Of a stretch of DNA of 64,000 nucleotides, positions 37,372 through 48,200 are shown piece after piece. Each line of letters starts with the position of its first letter. Within the stretch, counting starts at the first letter, position 1. A program made the translations under genes and the position numbers. This stretch comes from Parvularculaceae bacterium (GTDB taxonomy: Bacteria > Pseudomonadota > Alphaproteobacteria > Caulobacterales > Parvularculaceae), in contig JANQMJ010000030.1 in NCBI GenBank assembly GCA_028280115.1, forward strand, positions 48,526 to 112,525, given 5' to 3'. The notes below the pieces were generated by a model. That model searched no databases, was not told the origin of the DNA, and saw only the letters and a program-made list of their open reading frames with translations.

Positions 37372-37659
37372 TGGTGTCTCCGTCTTGAGCGCCGACGAGA
37401 AATTACAGCGCGGCCGGAAGGCGCGCACCAACAAACCAACTCAGTTTTGACTTCCCCGCCTGACCCCCAAAGCAACGCTGCGGATTATACGGCATCGCCG
37501 GCGCGAGGTCACGCGGCTGCAAAAATGTGAATGCTTTCCAAGGGCAACGCGGGTCCTGGGGCGCGAATCGCCGCGCCTGGCGCGACTTGCCGGGACCGCC
37601 GCGCGGCGATAAGAATCCGAAGCGGCCGCGCACCGGCGGCGCGTAGCGAGAAGCCGGCG

Positions 37660-39672
37660 ATGCTGCCTGAAATCGGACATTTCGCGCTTATTCTCGCCTT
37701 TGTCGCGGCCTGCGCCCAGGCTCCGGTGCTGCTCGCGGGCGGGCGCATCGGCGAGGCGGATGCGGCCCTCTTCGGCCGGCGCGCGGCGATCCTGATTTTC
37801 GCGCTCACCGGCGCGGCCTTTTTCATTCTCATGTATGCCTATGCGATATCGGACTTTTCCGTCTTCAACGTTTTTCAAAATTCGCATACGGCCAAACCAT
37901 TCATTTACAAACTCACCGGAACCTGGGGCAATCACGAAGGCTCGATGCTGCTCTGGGCGCTGGTGCTCGCCTTGTTCAGCGCCATGCTCGCCTGGCAGGG
38001 CCGCGCCGTGCCGACGACGCTGCATCGTCTGACTCTGGGCGTGCAGAGTCTGGTCATCGCGGCGTTTCTCGCCTTTATTCTGTTTACGTCCAATCCGTTC
38101 GAGCGCTTCATTCCCGCGCCGTCGGATGGAGAGGGCCTTAACCCGCTGTTGCAGGACCCGGGGCTGGCGATCCACCCGCCGTTTTTATATCTCGGCTATG
38201 TCGGCTTTTCGATTCCGTTTTCCTTTGCGGTCGCCGCCCTGATCCGCGGCCAGGCCGACGCCGTGTGGGCGCGGCTGGTCCGGCCCTGGGCGCTGGCCGC
38301 CTGGACGTTTTTAACCATCGGCATCGGGCTCGGCAGCTGGTGGGCCTATTACGAACTGGGCTGGGGCGGCTGGTGGGCCTGGGATCCGGTGGAGAACGCA
38401 TCCTTCATGCCGTGGCTGGCGGGCGTTGCGCTGATCCATTCGATTCGCGTCGTCGAACGCCGCGACGCGCTCAAAGGCTGGGCGGTGCTGCTCGCCATCA
38501 TGACGTTTTCCTTGAGCCTGGTCGGCACGTTTCTGGTGCGCTCGGGCATTTTGACGTCGGTGCACACCTTCGCCGTCGATCCCACCCGCGGCGTCTTCAT
38601 CCTGATGATCCTGGCCGCGGCGATCGGCGGCTCGCTGACGCTTTATGCGTTTCGCGCCGGTTCGCTGAGCGCCACGGGCAGTTTTTCCGCGGTCAGCCGC
38701 GAAGGCGCGCTGGTCGTCAACAATGTATTGCTGGTGGCGGCCTGCGCCATAGTTTTCGTGGGGACGTTCTATCCGCTGTTTATCGACGTTCTTTCCGGCG
38801 AAAAGATCTCCGTCGGCGCGCCCTATTTCAATCTCGTGTTCACGCCGATCGCGGGACTGGCGCTGCTGCTCGCCGCCGCGGCGACGCTGATGGCGTGGAA
38901 GAAAGCATCGCTCAATGCCGTCGCTTTGCGTCTTCGCTACGCCGCTATTGCGGCGCTGGCGGCGGCGGTGATCGTCCTGGCCATCGCCGAGCGCGAAAAA
39001 GTCGCCGGCGCGATTGCTTTAGCGCTGGTCGTCTGGCTCGCGATCGGCGCGCTCACCGACATCGCCGGACGCGTCAAGCTGTTCCGCGCGCCCTTGGGCC
39101 AAAGCCTGGCGCGCCTTGCGGGATTGCCGCGCGCGGCCTGGGGCGCGGCGCTGGCCCATTTCGGCATTGCGCTGTTTGCGCTTGGCGCGTCGGGCATCAG
39201 CATCTGGAAGACCGAGGAAATCCTCCTCATGAATATCGGCGACAGCGTCACCGTCGCCGGCTATGAAGTGACGCTCAAAAACGTCGAACAGCTGACCGGT
39301 CCGAATTATGTCGCCGAGCTAGGCCAATTCGAAGCGGTGAAGGGCGGCAGGACGCTGGCGCTCGACGCCGAGCGGCGGTTTTATCCGGTGCGCCAGATGC
39401 AGACGACGGAGGCCGGGATCCGCGCCCGCGCCACCGGCGATCTTTATATTTCGTTCAGCGAGAACGCGAGCGGCGCCGGCTGGCCGGTGCGCATTCTGTT
39501 TCATCCCTTGGTGGGCTGCTTGTGGTGGGGGATGGCGATTACCGCGTTCGGCGGCGCCATGGCGATGACCGACCGCGGTCGCAAGCCGGCCCGTGCGCGC
39601 GCCCCATCGCGCGCCCAGGCGCGCCGCCGGTCGCAGGACATGCCCGCCGGCGCAAAAACGGCGCAGGCATGA
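37660..39672 (+). CDS. ccmF: Cytochrome c maturation heme lyase subunit CcmF
   Basis: 670 residues, the normal CcmF length. Many membrane spans; the WWD heme-handling motif is clear as GGWWAWDPVENASFMPWL, preceded by GTWGNHEGSMLLW, and the periplasmic histidines follow in hydrophilic loops. It works with CcmH/CcmI to attach heme to CxxCH motifs in the periplasm. I placed the start at ATG 37660 (MLPEIGHFALIL); an upstream extension is basic and not membrane-like. First gene of ccmFGHI, overlapping ccmG by ATGA. ccmABCDE are not in the window. The divergent spacer 37372-37659 holds its promoter. Confidence 0.95.
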   Translation: MLPEIGHFALILAFVAACAQAPVLLAGGRIGEADAALFGRRAAILIFALTGAAFFILMYAYAISDFSVFNVFQNSHTAKPFIYKLTGTWGNHEGSMLLWALVLALFSAMLAWQGRAVPTTLHRLTLGVQSLVIAAFLAFILFTSNPFERFIPAPSDGEGLNPLLQDPGLAIHPPFLYLGYVGFSIPFSFAVAALIRGQADAVWARLVRPWALAAWTFLTIGIGLGSWWAYYELGWGGWWAWDPVENASFMPWLAGVALIHSIRVVERRDALKGWAVLLAIMTFSLSLVGTFLVRSGILTSVHTFAVDPTRGVFILMILAAAIGGSLTLYAFRAGSLSATGSFSAVSREGALVVNNVLLVAACAIVFVGTFYPLFIDVLSGEKISVGAPYFNLVFTPIAGLALLLAAAATLMAWKKASLNAVALRLRYAAIAALAAAVIVLAIAEREKVAGAIALALVVWLAIGALTDIAGRVKLFRAPLGQSLARLAGLPRAAWGAALAHFGIALFALGASGISIWKTEEILLMNIGDSVTVAGYEVTLKNVEQLTGPNYVAELGQFEAVKGGRTLALDAERRFYPVRQMQTTEAGIRARATGDLYISFSENASGAGWPVRILFHPLVGCLWWGMAITAFGGAMAMTDRGRKPARARAPSRAQARRRSQDMPAGAKTAQA

Positions 39673-40208
39673 ACCGTTTTGCGCTTTTGATCCCGCTCGG
39701 CGTCTTTATCATTGTCGGCGCTGTCTTCGCCGCCGGCTTGTGGCGCGATCCCTCGCGCATTCCCTCGCAGCTTATCGACCGCCCGCTGCCGGTGTTCAAC
39801 CTGCCGCCGATCGAAGGGTTCGACGAAGGACTTTCCTCCGACCATATCATCGGCGAGGGCGAGGTCGCGCTGATCAATGTCTGGGGCTCGTGGTGCGTCG
39901 CCTGCCATATCGAGCATCCCTTGCTGATGGCGCTCGCCGAAAACGACGTCATCCCGATCTACGGCATCGACTGGAAGGATAAGCCCGGCGACGGCACGGC
40001 CTGGCTCGAACGTTTCGGCAATCCCTATACCCGCATCGGGGACGATATGGACGGACGCGTGGCCATCGATTTCGGCGTCACCGGGGCGCCGGAGACCTTC
40101 GTCGTCGATAAGCAAGGGCGCGTGCGCTACAAGCAGGTGGGACCGATTACGCAGCAGGCGTGGGACGACGTGCTTTGGCCGCTGATCGAGGAATTGCGCC
40201 GGTCATGA
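39669..40208 (+). CDS. ccmG: Thiol:disulfide interchange protein CcmG/DsbE
   Basis: 179 residues beginning at the ATG that overlaps the ccmF stop; a longer frame upstream is only the antiparallel-looking tail of ccmF. An N-terminal anchor (LLIPLGVFIIVGAVF) tethers a periplasmic thioredoxin domain with the redox pair in WGSWCVACHIEHP and the cis-Pro in TGAPETF. It keeps apocytochrome CxxCH cysteines reduced before heme attachment. It overlaps ccmH (ATGA). The substrate load here is probably heavy, since nearby genes encode about 25 heme motifs. Confidence 0.94.
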   Translation: MNRFALLIPLGVFIIVGAVFAAGLWRDPSRIPSQLIDRPLPVFNLPPIEGFDEGLSSDHIIGEGEVALINVWGSWCVACHIEHPLLMALAENDVIPIYGIDWKDKPGDGTAWLERFGNPYTRIGDDMDGRVAIDFGVTGAPETFVVDKQGRVRYKQVGPITQQAWDDVLWPLIEELRRS

Positions 40209-40690
40209 GACGTCGCCATGAGAACATCGCCATGAGAACGCTGCTTGCCCTTTTCGCCCTTTTCGCCGCCGGGGCCGCGCTTGCGGTGGAGCCCGATGAA
40301 ATGCTCGACGATCCGGCGCTTGAAGCGCGCGCGCAAAAACTCGACGAGCAGCTTCGATGCGTCACCTGTCAGAGCCAGTCGATCGCCGAGTCCAACGCCC
40401 CCCTCGCAAAGGATTTACGCATCATCGTGCGCGAACGCTTGAGCGCGGGCGACAGCGACGCCGAAGCGGTCGACTATGTGGTCGAGCGCTATGGCGATTA
40501 CGTGCTGCTGAAACCGCCGTTTCAGACCAACACCTATTTTCTCTGGGCGTTTCCGGCGCTGGTTCTTATCGCCGGGGGCGCGGCGGCGTTTTTCTTCCTG
40601 CGCCGCGCGCCGCAACGCGCGGTCGCCGCCGACGCGCTCAGCGACGATGAGGAAAAGGAACTTCAGCGCATCCTGGATGAGCGCGGCTGA
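40205..40690 (+). CDS. ccmH: Cytochrome c maturation protein CcmH
   Basis: 161 residues. Signal peptide LLALFALFAAGAALA, then the conserved redox motif LRCVTCQSQSIAESN, and a C-terminal membrane span (WAFPALVLIAGGAAAFFFL) ending in a short cytoplasmic tail. It relays reductant from CcmG to apocytochrome. Two starts are possible: ATG 40205, which overlaps ccmG, and ATG 40232, which starts right at the signal peptide (MRTLLAL); a small direct repeat (GCCATGAGAAC) created both. Stop overlaps ccmI (TGATG). Confidence 0.93.
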   Translation: MRRRHENIAMRTLLALFALFAAGAALAVEPDEMLDDPALEARAQKLDEQLRCVTCQSQSIAESNAPLAKDLRIIVRERLSAGDSDAEAVDYVVERYGDYVLLKPPFQTNTYFLWAFPALVLIAGGAAAFFFLRRAPQRAVAADALSDDEEKELQRILDERG

Positions 40691-42354
40691 TGGTCTGGGC
40701 GGTCATTTTTGCGCTGGCGGTCGCGGCGGTTTTCGCGCTCGTCCAGCCTTTGTTTCGCGCGCCGACGCAAGACGCGCCGGCGCTCGACGATGAAGATTAT
40801 CTCGCCGCCCAGCTTGAAGACATCGAGCGCGAGCGCGACGCCGGCCTGTTGAGCGACGCCGCCGCCGAAGCGGCCGTCCGCGAAGCGCGGCGGCGCCTGC
40901 TCGATCGCGCCCGCGCCCAGACGGCTAAGGCCAAGCCGGTTTCGCCCCAGGCGCGTATGGCCAGCGCCATGGCGGTCGCCGCCGCGCCGGCGGCGGCCCT
41001 GGCGATCTATCTGGCGATCGGCAATCCGTCGCTTTCTCCGGCCGTTCCGGAAAGGTTTCAGGGCGCGCCCGCCATGCAGGCTGCAGCGCCGCCGGCGACC
41101 GGTCTTGAGGGCGCTGCGAATGCGCCGGCGCTGGAAACCGCGATTGCGCAACTGGCCGCGCGGCTGAATGACAATCCCGACGATCTCGACGGCTGGATCA
41201 TGCTGGCGGAAAGCTATGCGGCGACCGACCGCTTCGCCGAAGCGGCGGATGCGTTTGCTCGCGCCATTGCCCTGGCGCCGGAACGAGCCGCGTTGCACGC
41301 CGCAAGGGGCGAAGCCGTCGCCATGGCCGCCGGCGGCCGCATCACCGACGAAGCGCGCGCCGAATTCGACCGCGCCCTGGCGCTCGACCCCGCCGAACCG
41401 CGGGCGCGATTTTACGCCGCCATCGCGATCTATCAGGCCGGCGATACAGACGCCGCCCTTGACGGCCTTGTCGCGCTCGCCAATGACGCCGAACCCGGCG
41501 CCTTGTGGCTGCCCGTCGTCGGCGAGCAGATCGCTGCCTTCGCCGAAGAGCTTGGCCGTTCCATGGACGATCTTCCGCTTACGGATGGCGCCCGCGCGCA
41601 TCTAAGCGCGCTGCCCGCAGGCGGGGCGTCATCGACCTCGCCGGAAATCCTTGAGGCGCAGATCGCCGTCGGGGGCGCGCCCTATACGGACTGGCTGGCG
41701 CTGATCGACGCCTATGCCGGCGCCGGCGATGCGGAAAACGCCGCCGATGCGCTCGCCCGCGCGCGTCAGCGTTATGCGGCGGCCCCTTTCGTCTTGCAGG
41801 AACTCGACGCTGCGGCCGTCCGTCTCGGTCTTGAAGGAGGGGACGCGGCCGCCGCCGCGCCGCCCAGGGGGCCCAGCCAGGAGGAGATGCAAGCGGCCGC
41901 CTCGATGTCCGAGGAAGACCGCGCGCAAATGATCGAAGGCATGGTCGCCGGTCTCGCCGCGCGGCTGGAAAGCCAGCCGGACGATCTTGAAGGCTGGATA
42001 ATGCTGGGCCGGTCCTATGGCGTGCTCGGCCGGCGGGCCGACAGCGTCGCCGCCTTCGAACGCGCGGTTGCGCTTGCGCCGGACAACATGCCGGTGCGTC
42101 TTGCCCACGCCCAGGCGCTGATGGCCAGGCTCGACGCCGAAGGCCGGCCCATCGACGGGCCGGCGCTCGATGCGCTCAAAGCGATCGAACAGCGTAATCC
42201 GGACGAGCCGCTGGCGCTGTTCTTTCTGGGGCTCGCGGCGCAGCAGGGCGACGATGCGGCGGGCGCGCGCGATTACTGGCAAAAGCTGCTCGCCCAATTG
42301 CCCGAAGGCTCGGACGACGCCGCCAGCGTCAAGGCGATGATCGAAGGGCTTTGA
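40690..42354 (+). CDS. ccmI: Cytochrome c maturation protein CcmI, long form
   Basis: 554 residues, longer than the roughly 400 of typical CcmI. Two N-terminal membrane spans (VWAVIFALAVAAVFALV; AVAAAPAAALAIYLAI) flank a cytoplasmic helical loop with EDIERERDAGLLSD, as in the family. The periplasmic part has TPR arrays at about 145-270 and again at about 415-540; the pairs LNDNPDDLDGWIMLAESY and LESQPDDLEGWIMLGRSY show an internal duplication. CcmI binds apocytochrome C-termini and delivers them to CcmFH. Duplicated TPRs might suit long multiheme substrates; that is speculation. Confidence 0.92.
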   Translation: MVWAVIFALAVAAVFALVQPLFRAPTQDAPALDDEDYLAAQLEDIERERDAGLLSDAAAEAAVREARRRLLDRARAQTAKAKPVSPQARMASAMAVAAAPAAALAIYLAIGNPSLSPAVPERFQGAPAMQAAAPPATGLEGAANAPALETAIAQLAARLNDNPDDLDGWIMLAESYAATDRFAEAADAFARAIALAPERAALHAARGEAVAMAAGGRITDEARAEFDRALALDPAEPRARFYAAIAIYQAGDTDAALDGLVALANDAEPGALWLPVVGEQIAAFAEELGRSMDDLPLTDGARAHLSALPAGGASSTSPEILEAQIAVGGAPYTDWLALIDAYAGAGDAENAADALARARQRYAAAPFVLQELDAAAVRLGLEGGDAAAAAPPRGPSQEEMQAAASMSEEDRAQMIEGMVAGLAARLESQPDDLEGWIMLGRSYGVLGRRADSVAAFERAVALAPDNMPVRLAHAQALMARLDAEGRPIDGPALDALKAIEQRNPDEPLALFFLGLAAQQGDDAAGARDYWQKLLAQLPEGSDDAASVKAMIEGL

Positions 42355-42422
42355 GGCAACATCCAATTGCGTAATCGGTAATGAGGCTAGAGCTTGTCGC
42401 GCATCGGACGGATCGCCCGGTC

Positions 42423-42555
42423 ATCCCGGACGCGCTGCAGCGCCCCGGATCATAATCCGGGGTGATGCTGCGCAGAGCCGGGATCCAGTAAATAAAAAGA
42501 TGGCGGGCAAAGCCCGACTTTATTCATGAGACTGGATTCCCGCTTGCGCGGGAAT
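42423..42555. repeat. Composite palindromic repeat (family C)
   Basis: Nested hairpin: ATCCCGG/CCGGGAT outer arms (42423-42429, 42478-42484) around CCCCGGAT-CATA-ATCCGGGG (42443-42462); then GCGGGC-AAA-GCCCG and ATTCCCGC-TTGC-GCGGGAAT (42536-42555). It fills the gap between convergent ccmI and the antiporter gene and may terminate both. The second half recurs at 8742-8790. Confidence 0.75.
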
Positions 42556-42596
42556 GAGCGGAGCGTGGGCGTATTCTAACTAAAAACCCGCCCGCC

Positions 42597-45128
42597 TTAA
42601 ATATCCACCGCCGCTTCGCCGCCGAGGCGTTCGATGGCGACGCGCCGGATATGGGCGCGCAGGTCCTGATTGCGTTTGAGAAACGCCTTGAAGTCGCGCT
42701 TGTGCAGGGCCAGCAGCGTGCAATAGCCCAGCGCCTCGATGTCGGCGTTGCGCGGCTCCTCGGTGATCAGCGCCAGTTCGCCGAAGAAATCGCCGGTGCC
42801 CAAAATAATGTCGTCGGCGTCGTCGAGGATCACCCGCACCGCGCCGCTGGAGATGAAATACATCTCCTCGCCGATGTCGCCCTGGCGAATGACCTGTTCG
42901 CCGGGCACGGCGAAACGCGTCTTTAAAAGGCGCGCGATGCTGCGTTGCCGGCCTTTGCTCAGACCCGCGAAGAACGGCGCCTTGGCCACCAGCAAACTCG
43001 GTTTGAGCCGCAAGCGCAGCGGCGGCAGGCGGTGCGCCTTGGTCTCCGCGCCGGAGAGCCGGCTCATAAGATCGCCGTGAATTTCCGGCCCGATCACGGT
43101 CTGTTCGAGCAGGCGGTCATAGGCGTTTTCTTCAAGCCGCAGGCCGGCCAGCATCAAATCGCGCTTATGCAGCGCCGCGGCGTAGTCCGGATATTGAAGG
43201 GCGAGCGCATCGTCGTTTTGCGCCACCATCTCATAGCGCTCGTCGATCAGCTTTCGAAAACCGGCGCGCGCGTCTTCGGGCAACAGGCGTTCGATGTCTG
43301 AAACGCCGGTTTCGCGTTGTTCGCGCAGCACCTGGCGCATGAACGTCAGGACGCTTAACCGCCGCGCCAGCGCATTGGCGAGCGGGCCGGTCGCGCCGGT
43401 CCGGCGCTGCACCCAAAGCGCAACACGAAAGGCGCGGCGAAAGGCGACGCCTTTCTTGGCGATGGCGGTCCACTTCTCACCGCCCAGGCGCAGCCCGTCG
43501 GCGACATCGTCAAGCCGCGCCAGCGCATAGCGCAGCTGGTCGGTCGTCGTATAGCCTTCGCCGAAACGCGTCAGATAAAGCTGGCGCTCCTGGGCGAGCG
43601 CCATAGCGAGGCCGATGCGCTCCCACTCCTTGGTGTCGATGTCGGCGGCGGTTTTTGCGCGCGATTGCGCGTCCTCGACGGCGGCGTGATAGCCCGCGAT
43701 GATTTCATCGCGCTCTTTGGCGCCGACTTCGTGAAAGTCCGCGAAACGTTCAAGTTCGCCTTCGACGCCCTGCAGCGCGCTTGTCACCGATCGGTCGCGC
43801 AGCGCCTGGTCCGCCGGCGAGAGCTTGTGCAGGCCGAACAGCGCCATGACGCTGTGGATGGTCGTGGCCTGCACCAGCAGCGTGAACATAACGAAGCTGG
43901 TCACCATGACGGCGATAAAGGCGCGCGCTTCTTCGGGAACCGCCGTCGCTTCCAGGACGATCAGCGCCAGGGCCAGCGAAACCGCGCCGCGCAGCCCGCC
44001 CCAGACCATGATGGTCTGATAGGCGCCGCTGACCGCCTGGGCCTGGCCGAGCCGCGTCAGCAAGGGCAGCATCACATAGATGATCAGCACCCGGGCGAGG
44101 GTGGCGACGCCAATCAGCACGAGCACGTCGTCGATATAGGCAAGCGGTTGATCGCCGAGCATGCGCGGCGTCGCCAGCCCGACAAGAATGAAGATCAGCG
44201 ACGTCGCCCAGAACGCAAGCTGATGCCAGGCGTGTTCGACCTCGACGAAGATCTGCGGCGGCACCAGGCGGCGGCCGATGGAGCCCACGGTCAGTCCGGC
44301 CGCGACCACCGCCATGACGCCGGAAACATGCAGGAAATGCTCGGCGACGACGAAGGCGATAAAGGGCAGCGTCACGGTCAGCGTCAAAATGATGATCGAC
44401 TCGCGGCGAAACGCGCCCATGAGCCACACCGCCGGGCGCGCGATGATAATCCCGACCAGAATGCCCCCGAGAAACACGACGAAAAACCGCACCAGGCTTT
44501 CGCCGATGTCGAGGCCGGCGTTCATGGTCAGCATGGTGAGCAGGATCGAGGAGATTACGATCGCGGTCGCATCGTTGAAAAGGCTTTCGCCCTCGACCAG
44601 CACGGTCAGGCGTTTGGGCGCGTTCAGATCCTTAAACAGCGCGATGACCGCCACCGGATCGGTCGCCGAAACGATGGCGCCGAGCAAGAGGCAAACCATC
44701 AGCGCCATGCCGGAAACGTTCGCCACCGTCAGTCCGACGATGGCCGTCGATACGAGAACGCCGACAACGGCGAGAAACAAAATCGGCCGGATATCGGCGA
44801 GCAGTTTGCGCAAGTCGAGCGAGAGCGCGCTTTCAAACACCAGCGCCGGCAGGAATAAAAACAAGATCACTTCGGAGGTGATCCGAAGGCCGGCGATGGA
44901 ATTAAAAAGCTGGAACCAGAACGACCCGCCGCCATGGTCGTCATAGGGATCGTGCCCGCCCCCGCCGGGATCGACGCCAAATTCCTGCGCGGCGAAGCCG
45001 AGCGCGATGCCGATGACGGCGAGCAGCACGGTGTAAGGGATGCGGCTGCGCGCAGCCACCGGCGCCATCAGCACCGCCAATGTCAGGACGGTGGCCAATC
45101 CGAAGACAAGGCCCCACATCGCCTTCAC
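42597..45128 (-). CDS. CPA1-family Na+/H+ antiporter with C-terminal cyclic-nucleotide-binding domain
   Basis: 843 residues. The first ~410 form a Na+/H+ exchanger: ATDPVAVIALFKDL and VEGESLFNDATAIVISS carry the ion-binding Asp/Asn-Asp motifs, then multiple spans through WGGLRGAVSLALAL. A cytoplasmic helical region follows. The last ~130 residues are a cyclic-nucleotide-binding domain with the phosphate cassette FFGELALITEEPRNADIEA, keeping the binding Arg. It should exchange Na+ or K+ for H+ at the inner membrane under nucleotide control. Starts at GTG 45128, with ATG 45119 as alternative. Follows the multiheme cluster on the same strand after 116 bases. Confidence 0.9.
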   Translation of the reverse strand: MKAMWGLVFGLATVLTLAVLMAPVAARSRIPYTVLLAVIGIALGFAAQEFGVDPGGGGHDPYDDHGGGSFWFQLFNSIAGLRITSEVILFLFLPALVFESALSLDLRKLLADIRPILFLAVVGVLVSTAIVGLTVANVSGMALMVCLLLGAIVSATDPVAVIALFKDLNAPKRLTVLVEGESLFNDATAIVISSILLTMLTMNAGLDIGESLVRFFVVFLGGILVGIIIARPAVWLMGAFRRESIIILTLTVTLPFIAFVVAEHFLHVSGVMAVVAAGLTVGSIGRRLVPPQIFVEVEHAWHQLAFWATSLIFILVGLATPRMLGDQPLAYIDDVLVLIGVATLARVLIIYVMLPLLTRLGQAQAVSGAYQTIMVWGGLRGAVSLALALIVLEATAVPEEARAFIAVMVTSFVMFTLLVQATTIHSVMALFGLHKLSPADQALRDRSVTSALQGVEGELERFADFHEVGAKERDEIIAGYHAAVEDAQSRAKTAADIDTKEWERIGLAMALAQERQLYLTRFGEGYTTTDQLRYALARLDDVADGLRLGGEKWTAIAKKGVAFRRAFRVALWVQRRTGATGPLANALARRLSVLTFMRQVLREQRETGVSDIERLLPEDARAGFRKLIDERYEMVAQNDDALALQYPDYAAALHKRDLMLAGLRLEENAYDRLLEQTVIGPEIHGDLMSRLSGAETKAHRLPPLRLRLKPSLLVAKAPFFAGLSKGRQRSIARLLKTRFAVPGEQVIRQGDIGEEMYFISSGAVRVILDDADDIILGTGDFFGELALITEEPRNADIEALGYCTLLALHKRDFKAFLKRNQDLRAHIRRVAIERLGGEAAVDI

Positions 45129-45244
45129 CCCGCTTTCCCGGGCGCGCCGATAAAGCGGCCCGGTCTGCCTTTGTGTCGAGCGGCTTGCCGCCCCTGTCCG
45201 CGCGCCGCCCCGACGGCGCCCGGAAACCTTAGTCTAGCCCATTC

Positions 45245-48200
45245 TTACGGCTCATCCGAGACGAAATATGGCTCGCCGCGTTCATCCACGAACAGCCGTT
45301 CCATCTCCGCCCGCGTAAACGGCCGCGAACCGAACCGCCCGAAGACCGCCATTTGATGACCGCTTTCATCGACCGCGCGGTCGCGGTCGAGGCCTTTGGA
45401 GAGCGCCAGCGCCGGCTTGAAGGTCTTGCGCCAGGCGATGAGTTCCGGCCTGGGCGCCGGCGAAAAGCCGTAGAAATTGGGTTGGGACGCCGGGCTGGTC
45501 AGTTGCAGGATCTTCATGCCGTTCACGCCGTCCGCAACATAGGCAAAGAGCGAGGCGTTGGTCGTGGCGACAATGACGTCGCGCGCGTCGTTGAGCGCGC
45601 CGTCGAAGGTGACTTTCTGATAGACGCGGGGATATTCCGGCTTCTTGATGTCGACGATCACAAGCCCTTCCGACTTCGCCGCGACATAGGCGTAGGTGCG
45701 CGCAAGATAGAGTTTTTGCGCATCGTCAAGCGGGATGAAGGCGGTGTCCACAAGTATTGGCGCATCAAGGCGCGTCACGTCGAAGACTTTGAGCCCTTCC
45801 GCGTCGGTGACAAAAAGATAGCGGAACTGCAGCGCGCTGGCGCGCATATCGTTCATCGGCGTTATCGACGCGACGCGGGGATTGAGCGGATCGTCAAGGT
45901 CGAGAACGACAAGGCCCGCATCGGCCGCGATATAGGCGTAGTGCCCGCCAAGCGTAATATGGCGCGCGCCGCTGAGCACGCCGTCCTGGTTCCAGGTCAG
46001 GGCGCGCTTGAAGAAATTGTTGCCCGGTACGCCGTCGGCCAGCGTGTTGACGTTGACGAGGATCAGCCCTTCGACCGCATCGGTGATGACGGCGTAATTG
46101 TAAAGGGGATGGAAGGGCTGCTCGTTATTGAGTTCGCGCATTTCTTCGGTATTGCGCGCCGGATCGATCGGCTGGTTGGTCGCCAGCGCCATGCAGGTGG
46201 CGTTTTTCGTATCCACATGGGTGTCATGGCCGAGCGGCGAGAAGGGCCCGGTCAGAATGCGCTCGGATATGGCCTTGTTGGCGATGGACGCCACGTCAAA
46301 GGCGCGAAAGCCGCCCTTGCCCTCGACGGCGAAGAGATATTCCCCGCGCAGTTGCAGGCAGTTCACCGCCCCGCCGGCGTCCTGGCGGACATTGGCGATT
46401 TCTTCCAGTGCGCCGGTTTCGCCCTTGAGGTTCTTGCCGCGCGTCCAGTTGACGAGTTCGCGCTTATTGCGCTCCACATGGGCCTTGTAATAGTCCGGAT
46501 ACGCATATTTCTGAAGATACGAGCCGAACACCGCTTGCGGCTCGTCCCATTCGGTTACGCGCACCGCCTCGACGCCGCCGTCAAGGCCGACATAGGCGTT
46601 GAGCCCGACGAAATTGACGAAGTTGGTGCCGAGCAGCAGAAGCTGCGCCATGATGGCGTTGTTGTCATTGGCTTCGGACAGATGGCAATCGGTGCAGGTC
46701 TTGGTCTCGGTCTTGCGCACGGTATGCGGAAAATGCGGCGCGAAGGCCTGGCTTGAAAAGCCCACGGCGGAGATCGGCGGCTGCTGCACGTAAATGCGTT
46801 CCCGGTTGACGTTGGTCGAGGAAAGCACCAGCGCGGAAGACGACCGCACCGGCGCGACGGTGTTGTTCTTGGTGTCCTGATGGATGCCGAGTTGGAACAT
46901 CTGGTCGCGCGCGACCTGGGGATTGTAGGTCGCGTAATTGCGCGTGGTCCCGCCTTCGAAGTGATGGCTTTCCGTTTCCCAGTTCGCTTCGATGGGCAAA
47001 TGACAGCCGCCGCAGGACGTGGTCCATGAGAGATGGCAGGTATAGCACTCCATCTCGTCGTCCCTGTGGGCGCGGCTTGCGAAATCCATCGCGCGGCTCC
47101 AGGTCATGGCGCCGTCGGCGCCGAGCCCGACCAGCTTGGCGCGCGCCGATTTCGCATTATAGGCCGACGATTTCGGATCGACGGAATCCTTGACCAGCGA
47201 AATTTCCCATTCCAGTTCGGGATCGATGATCGAGCGCTGGACGAGTACGTCCTTGCCGCCCCGGCGCAGCCACTCGAAGCGATAGCGTCCGTCGGGATTG
47301 CGCAGCACCGACAGATCCCGGCCCATGGGCGGCGCGGCGGGCCCCGAGGTTTTCAGCGTCGGATAGGCGTCGGCCGTCCCGTGGCAGTCCTTGCAGCGCA
47401 GTTCGACGGCGCTCGCCACTTCGCCGTGGATATAGCCGCTGCCATGACTGTCCTGGGAGAAATGACAGTCGGCGCACTGCATGCCGACCTCGGCGTGAAT
47501 CGACATCATGTGAACCGACTTGCCGGGATTGGCGCCGATGTCGACGAATTTGCCTTCGCCGTCCTTGCGCCATTTTTCCGGGTCGTCGGGGGAGATGATA
47601 TTGCCGTCGGCGTCGAGCAGATTGCCGTCGCGGTCGCGCTTGAAGATGCCGCGGAAGTTCCAGCCATGACCGTGATAGTCGGCGAACTGGGTGTCGCTGA
47701 GTTCGGGGTTGAGGTCGTAAACATTGCGCAGAAAATCGAGCTTGGCCCATTTGCCGCGCGCCGCAGCGTGCTCGGGGTTGCGGTCATAGACTTTGCGCTG
47801 TTCTTCGATGGTCGGGAATTTCTGTTCCTTCGGCCACATATGCGACGCGTCGGATTCGTAATCCCACATCGTGTAGCCGAGATAGCTGTTCAGGAACATG
47901 TTCGGCTGGTGCATGTGGCAGATCATGCATTGCGATGTCGGGATGGCGCGCGTGAATGTGTGCCTGATGGGATGGCCGGACTCGCCCCGGGGGATCGTCG
48001 GATCGACGGTCTGGGTTTCCCCGTCGCGGCCGTATTTCGCATAGGTCAGCGAATGGCGCGGCTCGCGGTCGTTGGCGTAGACCACATGACAGGACGCGCA
48101 GCCCGAGGTGCGGTAATCGCCCGGCTGATCGTTGGTGCCGAGGAACCAGGTGAAGGGATCGTTCAGCCGCGTCTTGTGAATGTTGAGCACCGGAATGGCG

